NCBI RefSeq assembly: GCF_020622065.1
Contig: NZ_JAHRYQ010000001.1
Span: forward strand, 744,001 to 808,000
From: Geothrix sp.
Lineage (GTDB): Bacteria; Acidobacteriota; Holophagae; Holophagales; Holophagaceae
Length of the DNA: 64,000 nt
Reading direction: 5' to 3'
A program made the position numbers and the translations under genes. Within the stretch, counting starts at the first letter, position 1. Each line of letters begins with the position of its first letter. Under the pieces are notes generated by a model. That model was not told where the DNA came from. It did not search any database and saw nothing but the letters and a program-made list of their open reading frames with translations. Below are positions 1-8,569 of this stretch, in pieces.

Positions 1-821
1 GCTTGCCTCTGCTCGACCCCTTGGCGCTCGGGCATCCGGTCCTGCTCCTTGGAGAAATGGTCCTGCGCGCACTCGGGGCACATGCCATGGGTGAAGGCCA
101 CATCCACATGCTGGACCAAGTACTGTTCCACCTGGGTCCACAGTCCCGCATCGTCCCGGATCTTCTTGCACCAGCTGCAGATCGGCAACAACCCCTGGAG
201 GGTCCGGATCTCGGCCAGGGTCTGCTCCAGCCGGGCATTCATGGCGCCGAGCCGCTCCCGCTCGCGATCGTAGGCGGTCAGCACCACCCGCAGGACGAGG
301 ACGCAGGCGAAGGTGCTCACGACGAAACCGGCCATGAGATCCCACGGACGGTCGCCAGCGTGGGCGTAGGGCACGACGAGTTTCGGGAAGGCGCGTTCCA
401 CCCACAGGAGCCCCAGCCCGTTCACGAGGAAGATGGCCAGGAACAGCCACCGGGTCCGGCCCCGGAAGAAGATGTTCAGGACCAGGACCCCGGCGAACAT
501 GAACATGGTGATGCTGCCCTCGGAACCGGCGTTCATGAACCAGCTGAAGTTGAGCAGCAGACCCAGGCACCCGCAGAAGGTCTTCATGGCATGCACGCCG
601 CGGAGGGAGGTCCGGTACAGGGCGTAGGAGAGGGCGCCGAAGGCCGTGATCGCGAGGTTCAGGCTGAGGGGAAGATCCTGGAGGAGGTTCGTCGGGAGGA
701 TGACGAACAGCGCCAGGCAGGCCGACACCAGGCAGGCCTTCCGGAACAGGCGGATTTCCAGAGTGGCCTGATCATCCCAGGGGATCAGCTGCGGCCAGAG
801 CTGGCTCAACCTGCGGATCAT
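1..821 (-). CDS. Membrane protein with C-terminal CxxC/CPxC module (3' end cut by window edge)
   Basis: The reading frame starts at ATG 821 behind a G-rich ribosome site and runs off the left edge, giving at least 273 residues. About six hydrophobic segments are visible (roughly residues 27-45, 53-69, 83-98, 103-119, 124-142, 163-182), then a charged coiled-coil-like linker (184-210). A compact module follows with cysteines at 215, 218, 248 and 251 (ICSWCKK ... THGMCPECAQ). This module is commonly seen at the C-terminus of bacterial sensory proteins and probably binds a metal, but its function is not established. No kinase, GGDEF or methyl-accepting domain is visible before the edge. It looks like a sensor anchor with a redox- or metal-type output. 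The next gene carries the same module alone. Confidence 0.75.
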   Translation of the reverse strand, partial: MIRRLSQLWPQLIPWDDQATLEIRLFRKACLVSACLALFVILPTNLLQDLPLSLNLAITAFGALSYALYRTSLRGVHAMKTFCGCLGLLLNFSWFMNAGSEGSITMFMFAGVLVLNIFFRGRTRWLFLAIFLVNGLGLLWVERAFPKLVVPYAHAGDRPWDLMAGFVVSTFACVLVLRVVLTAYDRERERLGAMNARLEQTLAEIRTLQGLLPICSWCKKIRDDAGLWTQVEQYLVQHVDVAFTHGMCPECAQDHFSKEQDRMPERQGVEQRQ

Positions 822-964
822 GGCAGTACCCCCGGGAGTGGCGCGAGGAACGGGACCGTGGCATCGATATTCCTGGGAATTATCGCCGAGGGCCCGCCCT
901 GGCCTCCGTGATGCGGGACACGGATTTCGCGTCCATCCCGGCCATTTCCAGGGGCAAACGATGC

Positions 965-1264
965 CTAGGCGGCCTCGTGCGGAGGCTCATGCTTCGGCGC
1001 GAGGAGCTCCTGGGCACAGTCGGGGCACACGCCATGGGTGAGGACGACGCCTGCCCCTTCCAGGAGGCCCGCCTCCACCGGGGTCCAGATGCCTGCTCCG
1101 GTCCGGGCCTTCCGGCACCAGCTGCACACGGGAACCAGGCCGTCGCGGGAGCGGAGTTCCGCCAGGTGGGCCGCAGCCGGGTGCCGCGTCGGCATCCGCC
1201 GGGCATCCCCCCCGGGCTTCGGGCCCGTACAGGCAGCCGCCGGGTGGCTCATGCGGTGACTCAT
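965..1264 (-). CDS. Small soluble protein made of the CxxC/CPxC module
   Basis: A 99-residue protein with no signal peptide or membrane segment. A Pro/Ala/His-rich N-terminal third precedes VCSWCRKAR (Cys47, Cys50) and THGVCPDCAQ (Cys80, Cys83), the same arrangement as the C-terminus of the membrane protein encoded just downstream (1-821). Spacing between the cysteine pairs is nearly identical, so the two modules are homologous. ATG 1264 follows GGGAGAG. Whether it acts as a soluble partner or competitor of the membrane protein is inference. A second ATG lies four codons in. Confidence 0.7.
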   Translation of the reverse strand: MSHRMSHPAAACTGPKPGGDARRMPTRHPAAAHLAELRSRDGLVPVCSWCRKARTGAGIWTPVEAGLLEGAGVVLTHGVCPDCAQELLAPKHEPPHEAA

Positions 1265-1386
1265 GGAAGGACTCTCCCGGGCTTCGGATGATCAGGATCG
1301 TTCAGTCCTGAAGCCCAGTCCTGATGGTGGACCCATAAACCTGTTTTGACAGTGATTTTTGGCACGACCCCGAAATCTACCTCTGG

Positions 1387-4194
1387 TCAGCCCTTCAGCT
1401 GGGCCGCGAAAGCCTCCAACGCGCGGTAGTAGGGGTCGATGCTGGGGATGTAGTGGCGCTCGCCGGCGGCGTGGGGACCGATGCCGGTCTGCCCCCAGAC
1501 CACGCCCTGGCCGCCGGGGGCGAAGCGAGCGGAGGTTCCCGCGCCCTTGCGGCCCAGGCGCACCTCGCCGCCCGCCGCTGTGATGCCCGCCAGCAGCGCC
1601 TTCAGGTGGGGATTCTCGGGGTGGCAGGCCACGCCGGGCTCCCAGGCCGAGGGCAGGAACTCCAGCTGCAGCTCGGCGGCCAGGGCCTCGATGTCGGCGC
1701 GCAGACGGGACACATCGTCCTGCGGAATGGGGCGGATCTCTGCGCCGAGCGAACCGCGGTCCGGCGTGATGTTGTAGATGCCGGGGGTGCCCACCTGGAT
1801 GTAGGCGAAGCGGGCCAGGGACTGCCAGCCGTCGGCCGACTTCAGCGTCAGGTACTTCGCGAACAGCTCGCGCAGGGCTTCGCGGGCGCCCAGCAGCCGC
1901 TCGGTGAGGTCGCTGCCCCCGGCCAGCCCGCTGTGGCCGCGGGTGCCGTGGGCGATGAGTTCGAAGCGCAGAACCCCGCGGTTCTGGGTGCAGACCTCGC
2001 CCCAGAGCTCGGTACCCTTCTCGCCGGTGCGCTCGCCCGCCACGAAGAAAGCCGGTTCATAGCCCGATTCCTCCTTCAGCAGCTTCAGCACATGGGGCGT
2101 GCCCATGGGCTCCAGTTCGCCGTTCTCCTCGTTGCCCACCAGCAGCAGGTTCACGGGCGGGTAGGGGGCGCCCTTCTTGAGGGTGTCTTTCATCCACACG
2201 AGGTAGGTGGACACCACGGTCTTCATGTCCGCGGCGCCGCGGCCCCAGAGGTAATCGCCCTCGATGCGGGGTTCGAACTGGCTGTCGTCGGGCTCCGGCT
2301 CCACCACATCGAAGTGGCCGCAGAGCATGGCCGGGGCCTGCTCGCCTCCGGGGAAGTGGGCCAGGATGGCGGGGAAGGGCCCCTGGTCGAAGGTGCGTAC
2401 GGGCACGCTGTGGTTCTGCAGGTAGTCGTAGATGAAGGTGGCGGCGCGGTGGACCTCCGGGAGCCGCTCCTCGGGACAGGCCGTGACGCTGGGGATGCGC
2501 ACCAGGCGCTGGGACAAGGCCAGGATCTCCGTCGCCTTGTCCGGATAGTCCGCATCGACCAGGGTTTCCCGCCGGGGCCGGAAGCGCACGGGCGCCTGGG
2601 GGTCGAGGTGCACCTCGTCGCGGGCCCGCTCGAGGAAATCCCGGAGCTTGCCCTCCTCGCCGCCCAGGTCGGCGATGTGGGCGGTGATGGTCTCCACATC
2701 GTCGTGCACCTGGGCCTTCCGGGCCTCGGCCAGCTCCACGAGCAGGGACGGCGGCACGATGTCCGAGCCGCCCAGCTTCACCTTCAGCCGCTGGCGGATC
2801 TTCTCGGCGGTGCTGGGCGCGCCGGCGGCCAGGTCGCGCAGGGGCTGGAGATCGCCCCACATGCCCAGGGCCTCGGCCATGGGCCGCAGCTGCTGGAGCG
2901 TCCAGTCCAGGAAGGCGTGCAGAGCGATGGGCTTGGCGGTGAGGGGATCCTCGATGACGGCGCGGAGGCCCTCCCGGGCGGCCAGCTCCTCATTGCGGCG
3001 GGCCCGCTTGATGTCCTCGGCGTCGTACCGGAAGCCCCGGGCGAAGTCGGGATCGGCATAAAAGCGGAGCAGCAGCAGGTGCTTCAGGGTGAGGTTGGCC
3101 ACATCCAGGGCCAGCTCGTGACCGGGGTCGTCCGTGCGCACCTCCACGCGGGCCATGGGCAGGTCGATGCGGGCGAAGAGGTTCTGGCGCTCGATCTGGG
3201 CCGCCATATCCTCCACATTCCGCGTTTCTCCAGCGGCGAAGAGGCCCCGGGCGTAGATGTCGTGCAGCTGGTCGCTGGTGACCTGGATGAGGCGCTCCAC
3301 GGGCTCGGCCTGGGAGCGGGCGCGCACGGGGATCCAGTTGTTGTTGCCGAAGCGCACGCCGCGCCGCACCAGGTCGTAGGACAGGCGCAGGTAGTCGGAG
3401 TGGCTGCGGTTGAGATCCGGCACATCCAGGGCGGGGGGGTTCGGGAAGGTCAGGTTGCGCACGGATTCGAAGGGCGTGAGCCGCACCACGGGCTTGCCGT
3501 CCTCCAGAGAAGCCTGCAGCGGCGTGCTGGCGCTGGCGGCGATGAAGAGCGCGGCGAAGGCTCGCATGAGGCGCGTGCCGGTGATGTAGACCTGGTTCTT
3601 GTAGTCGTCGAGGTGGCGGTCGCCTCGCTCGGAGGCGGGCAGATGCATGAAATCCCAGGCCAGCATGGGCTCGGGCAGGCTCAGGTTGGAGTGGGTGCCC
3701 GCCGTAGCCAGCTCGGTGCCGTACAGCTCGACGCACCGCTGGAGGTAGCGGCGCTTGGCCAGGTGCCAGGACATGGGCACGCAGTCAGGGCCGATCTCGG
3801 GCAGCACGAGCAGGTTGCCGTGCCAGTAGTGGAGGGGCTCGCCGAAAGCCCGACCCGCCTTGGCCAGGGCGTTGATGAGGGCGGCTTCCAGCAGGCGGCC
3901 CTCGTACACGGCGCCCTTGGGCGTGTGGTAGGGCCGGGTCACCCACTCGATCATCCAGTGGAAGACCTCCAGCTGATGGTACTCCTCCGTCCAGGGCGAC
4001 AGCACCTTCGTGCGCAGGTGATCCACGAAGGACATGCGGTCGGGGCCCGTGCCCACGGTGAGCAGCGGACGGAACTGGGGATCGACCAGGTTCCACTCCA
4101 GCTCCAGGCCGCAGAGCCCACCGGTGGGGCGGGTCTCCAGCGCCGTTTGCCGGGCCAGCAGGAACTTCTCGACGAAGGCGTTCAGGTCGAACAC
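1387..4194 (-). CDS. Fusion: glutamate-cysteine-ligase-like (GCS2) domain + M20 metallopeptidase domain
   Basis: 935 residues. The N-terminal ~500 residues resemble the GCS2 ATP-dependent ligase fold: GLCGLELEWN near residue 26 corresponds to the GxExE nucleotide/metal motif, and GTHSNLSLPEP resembles the GTH(I/V)HV strand. After a helical linker rich in charged residues, the part from ~550 is an M20 zinc peptidase/deacylase: LCGHFDVVEPEPDD (His, Asp), WGRGAADMK (bridging Asp), GNEENGE (Glu pair) and GPHAAGERHYIPS (C-terminal His). One half is of a family that makes amide bonds and the other of a family that breaks them. It lies 60 bases behind the aminotransferase gene on the same strand and is probably cotranscribed. 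The substrate is unknown. Confidence 0.85.
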   Translation of the reverse strand: MFDLNAFVEKFLLARQTALETRPTGGLCGLELEWNLVDPQFRPLLTVGTGPDRMSFVDHLRTKVLSPWTEEYHQLEVFHWMIEWVTRPYHTPKGAVYEGRLLEAALINALAKAGRAFGEPLHYWHGNLLVLPEIGPDCVPMSWHLAKRRYLQRCVELYGTELATAGTHSNLSLPEPMLAWDFMHLPASERGDRHLDDYKNQVYITGTRLMRAFAALFIAASASTPLQASLEDGKPVVRLTPFESVRNLTFPNPPALDVPDLNRSHSDYLRLSYDLVRRGVRFGNNNWIPVRARSQAEPVERLIQVTSDQLHDIYARGLFAAGETRNVEDMAAQIERQNLFARIDLPMARVEVRTDDPGHELALDVANLTLKHLLLLRFYADPDFARGFRYDAEDIKRARRNEELAAREGLRAVIEDPLTAKPIALHAFLDWTLQQLRPMAEALGMWGDLQPLRDLAAGAPSTAEKIRQRLKVKLGGSDIVPPSLLVELAEARKAQVHDDVETITAHIADLGGEEGKLRDFLERARDEVHLDPQAPVRFRPRRETLVDADYPDKATEILALSQRLVRIPSVTACPEERLPEVHRAATFIYDYLQNHSVPVRTFDQGPFPAILAHFPGGEQAPAMLCGHFDVVEPEPDDSQFEPRIEGDYLWGRGAADMKTVVSTYLVWMKDTLKKGAPYPPVNLLLVGNEENGELEPMGTPHVLKLLKEESGYEPAFFVAGERTGEKGTELWGEVCTQNRGVLRFELIAHGTRGHSGLAGGSDLTERLLGAREALRELFAKYLTLKSADGWQSLARFAYIQVGTPGIYNITPDRGSLGAEIRPIPQDDVSRLRADIEALAAELQLEFLPSAWEPGVACHPENPHLKALLAGITAAGGEVRLGRKGAGTSARFAPGGQGVVWGQTGIGPHAAGERHYIPSIDPYYRALEAFAAQLKG

Positions 4195-4254
4195 AGGTGC
4201 TCCAGATCAATCAGCCAGAGAAGTCAGTTCTTGGTGCCTGGGGGGTGAATGGGT

Positions 4255-5568
4255 TCAGGTCTGAAGGGACTTGAGGGCCGCCACCAGCCGCTCCGCGGCA
4301 CCCTGGGTGCGCTCGGGGGGCGTGGCGTAGGAGAAGCGGATCCACTCGGCGCCATAGGGGCTGAAGAAGGCGCCGGGCACGACGGCCACGCCATGGTTTT
4401 CGGCGAGATGCTGGCCCATGGGTTCGGAGTCGGCCCAGTTCCTGGCCTTCAGGACATCGGCCACCTTGATGAACGCGTAGTAGCCCTGGCCGATGATGTG
4501 GGTGAGCCCCTGGACCTTCAGGAACTCGCGCAGCCAGGCACGGCTGGCGCGGGTGGGGCCGGCGATGGGCGCGCTGGCGGCGGCGAAGCCCTTCTCGTAG
4601 GCGGCCATGGCCACCGCCAGGCTGAAGAAGGAGGGGATCACCGTGTGCGAGGCCTGGGCCACGATGGTCTTCACCACCTCGGCGTCCGCCAGCAGGTGGC
4701 AGTTGCGGATGTTGGAACCGCCCAGGCTCTTGGTGATGCCATCCAGCACCATCAGCCGCTTGCGCAATGCGGGCTCGAAGGCCCGCAGCAGCACATTCAC
4801 ATCGTAGGGCTCGCCATCGCCCACGGCGTGGTACATCCAGTCGAAGAGCACAAAGGCCACGCCCGCTTCAAGCGCGGCGCGGGCCAGGGCGATCTGGCGC
4901 TCCAGCGTGAGCGTCTGGCCCGTGGGATTGTCGGGACTGGTGATGACCAGGCCCGCCACCTTGCGGCCCGATTTCGCGGCCTCGGTCACGCAGGCGCGGA
5001 GGCCCTCTTCCGAATAGGCCCAGCCTTCCTCCGCGCGACCCGGGGCCCACATGACATTGGCGCCGATGCCGTACGGGCCCCAGTTGTAGCTGATCCAGGG
5101 CACTCGGCTCACCACGATCACATCGCCCTGGCGGCCGTGGCCCAGGGCCAGCATGGCCTGGTAGGCCTTCTGCAGACCGTCGCGGCCGCCCTGAGTACCG
5201 ATGACATTGGCCGGGCCCCAGCCCGTGTCCGGCGCCAGCTTCCAGTAGGCTTCGGCCACGCTCTTGCGGTAGGCCTCGGTGCCGAAGGGCATGTCGTAGG
5301 CCGTGCCATGCTGCTTCTGCAGTTCGAAGGCACGGTCGAGCAGGGCTTCGGGCACGCCCGGCAGGGAGGCGCCACCATCGCCCTGGCTGGCGTCGAAGAC
5401 CGGCACGCCGGGTTGCTTCTCCTGGAACACCTTCAGCGACTTGTTGATGAGGAACATGCGCGAAGGCGGAATGGCCAGGAGCCGCCCCAGGTGATCGCTC
5501 ACGGGGACGAGGTTCCCTTCAGGTACAGCGAAGGCAGGCTTCTCGGGAGAGAGCAGGGACACGGACAC
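4255..5568 (-). CDS. Pyridoxal-phosphate aminotransferase, class I/II
   Basis: 437 residues, the usual length for fold-type I aminotransferases. Visible landmarks: TQGGRDGLQKAY (cofactor phosphate region, ~125-136), SPDNPTGQTL (Asn214), LFDWMYHAVG (Asp243 and Tyr246) and DGITKSLGGSNIR with the Schiff-base Lys280; a C-terminal WIRFSYA supplies the carboxylate-binding Arg. The substrate cannot be named; aspartate, aromatic or kynurenine-type activity are all possible. It is followed by the GCS2-M20 fusion and preceded by an aromatic decarboxylase, so an amino-acid or amine pathway is likely. A stable hairpin lies in its 5' leader (5610-5637). Confidence 0.88.
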   Translation of the reverse strand: MSVSLLSPEKPAFAVPEGNLVPVSDHLGRLLAIPPSRMFLINKSLKVFQEKQPGVPVFDASQGDGGASLPGVPEALLDRAFELQKQHGTAYDMPFGTEAYRKSVAEAYWKLAPDTGWGPANVIGTQGGRDGLQKAYQAMLALGHGRQGDVIVVSRVPWISYNWGPYGIGANVMWAPGRAEEGWAYSEEGLRACVTEAAKSGRKVAGLVITSPDNPTGQTLTLERQIALARAALEAGVAFVLFDWMYHAVGDGEPYDVNVLLRAFEPALRKRLMVLDGITKSLGGSNIRNCHLLADAEVVKTIVAQASHTVIPSFFSLAVAMAAYEKGFAAASAPIAGPTRASRAWLREFLKVQGLTHIIGQGYYAFIKVADVLKARNWADSEPMGQHLAENHGVAVVPGAFFSPYGAEWIRFSYATPPERTQGAAERLVAALKSLQT

Positions 5569-5609
5569 GGGACCTCCAGGGCGGAATGCAGGCAGGCCGA
5601 TACGAAAAG

Positions 5610-5637
5610 GTCGTCCTCGCGGAATCGCAAGGACGAC
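5610..5637 (-). promoter_or_regulatory. Hairpin in the leader of the aminotransferase gene
   Basis: Perfect 8-bp arms GTCGTCCT and AGGACGAC, with three further G-C pairs inside after one C-A mismatch and a 4-base loop. In the minus-strand transcript it is followed by CTTTTCG, only four U. It sits about 40 bases upstream of the aminotransferase ATG and about 145 bases beyond the decarboxylase stop, so it could be a weak terminator or an attenuator-type leader structure. Confidence 0.45.
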
Positions 5638-5781
5638 AAGCTTTCTTCAAGGATAACAGTTCGCTCGGGCGACTGAGAACGGCAAATGTCGCAAAGGCAA
5701 TCGAAAAGGTTCCAATTTTGACAGTTCGTCTAAATTGCTGATTTTTGCATCACCTTGGTGACGGGCCCTTCCCCGTTGGAT

Positions 5782-7197
5782 TCAGGCCTCCAGCGCCGCG
5801 TGCCTCAAGGCCTCCCACAGGGCTTCGACATGCCGCCGTTCGGTGGTTTCGGCGCCGATGCTCACGCGGAGGATCTGCACTCCCTTGAGCAGGGAGGGGG
5901 TGAGGTAGGCCTTGCCGCCGTCGTTGATGCGGCGGGCGATTTCGAGGTTGTGGGCGGCGAGGCCGGGTTCGTCGAGCCCAGGCTTCAGGTGGCGGACGCA
6001 GACGGTCTGCAGGGGCACGGGCGCCAGGCGCTCCCAGTCCGGGGCCGCGTCCACCTGCGTCTTCAGCCACTGGGCATTCTCGAGATCGCGTCGCAGGCGG
6101 GCCTGCAGGCCTTCCACGCCCACATCCATGAGGTAGAACCAGAGTTTGAGGGCCCGGAAGCGGCGGCCCAGCTGGATGTGCCAGTCGCGGAAGTTGCTCA
6201 CCTGGCCGTCCTGGGCCGTGCGCAGGTAGCTTGGATTGGTGCTCATCACGCGGATGAGGTGCTGGGGATCACGCACGAAGTAGGCGCTGAGATCAAAACC
6301 CACACCCATCCACTTGTGGGGGTTGAACACCAGGCTGTCGGCCCGCTCGATGCCGGCCCACATCCAGCGGCACTCGGGCAGCACCATGGCCGTGCCCGCC
6401 AGGGCCGCATCCACATGGAGCCAGAGGCCGTGCTTCTCGGCGAGGTCCGCCATGGCCGCCACCGGATCAAGTGCCGTGGTGCCCGTGGTCCCGACCGCCG
6501 CGACGAGCGCGCAGGGTCGCAGGCCGATCTCGAGATCCTTCTCGATGGCGGCCTGCAGCAAGTCCATGCGGATCGCATGCTGGTCGTCGGTGGGGATGAG
6601 GCGCAGGAAACTGCGGCCGAAGCCGGCGAGCAGGGCGGCTTTTTCGATGGAGCTGTGGCCCTGGTCCGTGGCGTAGATCACCAGGGGCGATTCGCCGCTC
6701 TGCAGTCCCTCGGTGTCCTGGGCGTAGTCCGAGGCTCTCTCCCGGGCGCAGAGCAGGGCCGTGAAGGTGGCGGTGCTGGCGGTGTCGTGGATGACGCCGG
6801 TGAAGGCGGGGCTCAGTCCCACCATCTGCCGCAGCCAGTCCATGACGACCTCTTCGACCTCGGTGGCCGCGGGGCTGGTCTGCCAGCTCATGCCCTGGGC
6901 GCCGATGCCCGACGCCGCAAGGTCGCCGAGGATCGAGCTGTAGCTGGTGTTGCTGGGGAAGTAGGCGAAGAAGGAGGGATGGTTCCAGTGGGTGATGCCC
7001 GGCATCACATCCCGGTCCAGGGCTGCGAGGGCCTGGGCCATGCGGCCCCCATGCTGGGGCGGGTGATCCGGGAAGGCGGCCCGGATCTCGCCGGGCTTCA
7101 CTTGGCTCATGACCGGCAGGCGCTCCAGGCCTTCGCGGTAGTCCGCGATCCAGTCCACGAGCTGATAACCGAGGCGGCGGAATTCTTGGGCGTCCAT
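5782..7197 (-). CDS. Aromatic-L-amino-acid decarboxylase family (group II PLP decarboxylase)
   Basis: 471 residues from ATG 7197 (MDAQEFRRLG); the open frame extends 47 codons upstream but that part is not protein-like. Group II decarboxylase hallmarks are clear: THWNHPSFFAYFP near 70-81, the ring-stacking His181 in TDQGHSS, Asp263 in HVDAALAG and the Schiff-base Lys295 in FNPHKWMGVG. The family removes CO2 from L-DOPA, tryptophan, phenylalanine or tyrosine to give the amine. The exact substrate is not readable. It is a cytosolic enzyme and possibly the first gene before the aminotransferase, though 213 bases separate them. Confidence 0.9.
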   Translation of the reverse strand: MDAQEFRRLGYQLVDWIADYREGLERLPVMSQVKPGEIRAAFPDHPPQHGGRMAQALAALDRDVMPGITHWNHPSFFAYFPSNTSYSSILGDLAASGIGAQGMSWQTSPAATEVEEVVMDWLRQMVGLSPAFTGVIHDTASTATFTALLCARERASDYAQDTEGLQSGESPLVIYATDQGHSSIEKAALLAGFGRSFLRLIPTDDQHAIRMDLLQAAIEKDLEIGLRPCALVAAVGTTGTTALDPVAAMADLAEKHGLWLHVDAALAGTAMVLPECRWMWAGIERADSLVFNPHKWMGVGFDLSAYFVRDPQHLIRVMSTNPSYLRTAQDGQVSNFRDWHIQLGRRFRALKLWFYLMDVGVEGLQARLRRDLENAQWLKTQVDAAPDWERLAPVPLQTVCVRHLKPGLDEPGLAAHNLEIARRINDGGKAYLTPSLLKGVQILRVSIGAETTERRHVEALWEALRHAALEA

Positions 7198-7280
7198 GTC
7201 CCCATTCTGGCCGGATCGGGCTCGCCGTGCGTGAGACAAAGTCGAGTACCCGGGCGCTGGCCCACGGACGATGGTTTGGC

Positions 7281-8567
7281 TTATTCGTAGCGGAGGGCCT
7301 CGATGGGATCCTGCTTCGCGGCCTTCAGGGCGGGCCACAATCCGAAGATCAGCCCGATGGCCGTGCTCACGCCGAAGCCTAGGACGATGCTCCAGAGGGG
7401 GGCGGCGGCAGGAAATTCGAAGACGAGGCGGACGAGCATGGCGATGCCCAGCCCTGCGGCGATACCCACGGCCCCGCCCACACCGGTGAGGCTGATGGCC
7501 TCCACCAGGAACTGCATGGCGATGTCGCGGCGGGTGGCGCCCAGGGCCTTGCGGACACCAATCTCCCGGGTGCGCTCCGTGACGCTCACCAGCATGATGT
7601 TCATGACGCCCACGCCCCCCACCAGCAGGGCGATGGCGGCGATGACGATCATGGCCCCGGCGATGCCTCCGGTGATCTGCTGGAAGGTCTTCAGCTGCGC
7701 CTCGCTGGTGAAGATGGCGAAGTCATTGGGCTGGTTGGCCCTCAGCCCGCGGCGGACCCTCAGGATGGCCACTTCCTGATCCATCATGTCGTACATGCGC
7801 TTCGGATCCTTGGGCACGGTGGCGATGTGAATGGTGTCGCCCGTGCCGTTCTTGATCTGGGGGAACATGTCGTCGAAGGTGCTGATGGGGATGATCAGGA
7901 TGTTGTCCGCATCTCCCCCCAGAAAGCTGCCCTTCTTCTCCAGCAGGCCCACGACGCTGAAGGCGGTCCCGTTCACGAGGACGGTGCGGCCGATGGGATC
8001 CTTTCGTCCGAAGAGGGCGGAGGCCGTCTCCGGGCCCAGCACGCAGGTGCGGGACGCGTGCGTGACATCCGCATCCACGAGGAAGCGGCCGTCCTGGACG
8101 AAGCTGTTGTTGGCGGGGGCGTAGTCGGGGTTGGTGCCCACGAAGGTGGGGCCGTTGGCCTCGGTGCCTTCGGGCGTCTTGATGGTGAGCGCGGCGCCCG
8201 CGGGACCGAAGAGGTAGCGCTCCTGGGAGACCGCCGCCGCCAGGGTGGCCGTGAGCTTGAGGGCCTCGGCGTCTTCGATGGTCAGGTTCCGCCGCCGCTT
8301 CTGGTCCTCGGGCAGGGGGCCCCCGCCGCCAAAGCGCTGCTCGTATTTCTGGAACTGCACCAGGGTGGTGCCGAAGCTGCTGAAGCTGTCGGTGACGGCG
8401 GCGTTGAAGCCCGAGACGAAGCTCACCATGGCGATGACCGTGGCCACGCCTGCCACGATGCCCAGCAGCGTGAGGAAGCTGCGCAGCTTCTGGGACAGCA
8501 TGGCGCGGAGGGCGAACCGCATGTTCTCGGTGCCGATGCCCCTGAATCCCGCCTTCCGCCTATTCAT
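7281..8567 (-). CDS. ABC transporter permease, MacB/FtsX type (second copy)
   Basis: 428 residues from ATG 8567; the longer frame upstream is only antiparallel read-through of the preceding gene. One N-terminal transmembrane helix (LRSFLTLLGIVAGVATVIAMVS), a large periplasmic MacB-type domain, and three C-terminal helices with the FtsX signature SVTERTREIGVRKALGA. It starts two bases after the stop of the upstream permease, so the two are translated together and probably form a heterodimer. A GGGGP insert in the periplasmic domain is unremarkable. No ATPase domain is fused, unlike E. coli MacB. Confidence 0.9.
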   Translation of the reverse strand: MNRRKAGFRGIGTENMRFALRAMLSQKLRSFLTLLGIVAGVATVIAMVSFVSGFNAAVTDSFSSFGTTLVQFQKYEQRFGGGGPLPEDQKRRRNLTIEDAEALKLTATLAAAVSQERYLFGPAGAALTIKTPEGTEANGPTFVGTNPDYAPANNSFVQDGRFLVDADVTHASRTCVLGPETASALFGRKDPIGRTVLVNGTAFSVVGLLEKKGSFLGGDADNILIIPISTFDDMFPQIKNGTGDTIHIATVPKDPKRMYDMMDQEVAILRVRRGLRANQPNDFAIFTSEAQLKTFQQITGGIAGAMIVIAAIALLVGGVGVMNIMLVSVTERTREIGVRKALGATRRDIAMQFLVEAISLTGVGGAVGIAAGLGIAMLVRLVFEFPAAAPLWSIVLGFGVSTAIGLIFGLWPALKAAKQDPIEALRYE

Positions 8568-8569
8568 GG

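Noticed and set aside
3..911. 302-residue plus-strand frame at the left edge
   Set aside because: The minus strand codes for a membrane protein with six helices and a Cys module that extends beyond the edge; the plus frame is its shadow.
1453..4248. 931-residue open frame on the plus strand, opposite the GCS2-M20 fusion gene
   Set aside because: It mirrors the real gene; composition is Gly/Ala/His/Gln-rich and low in recognisable motifs, as expected for an antisense frame in GC-rich DNA. The minus frame has two clear enzyme domains.
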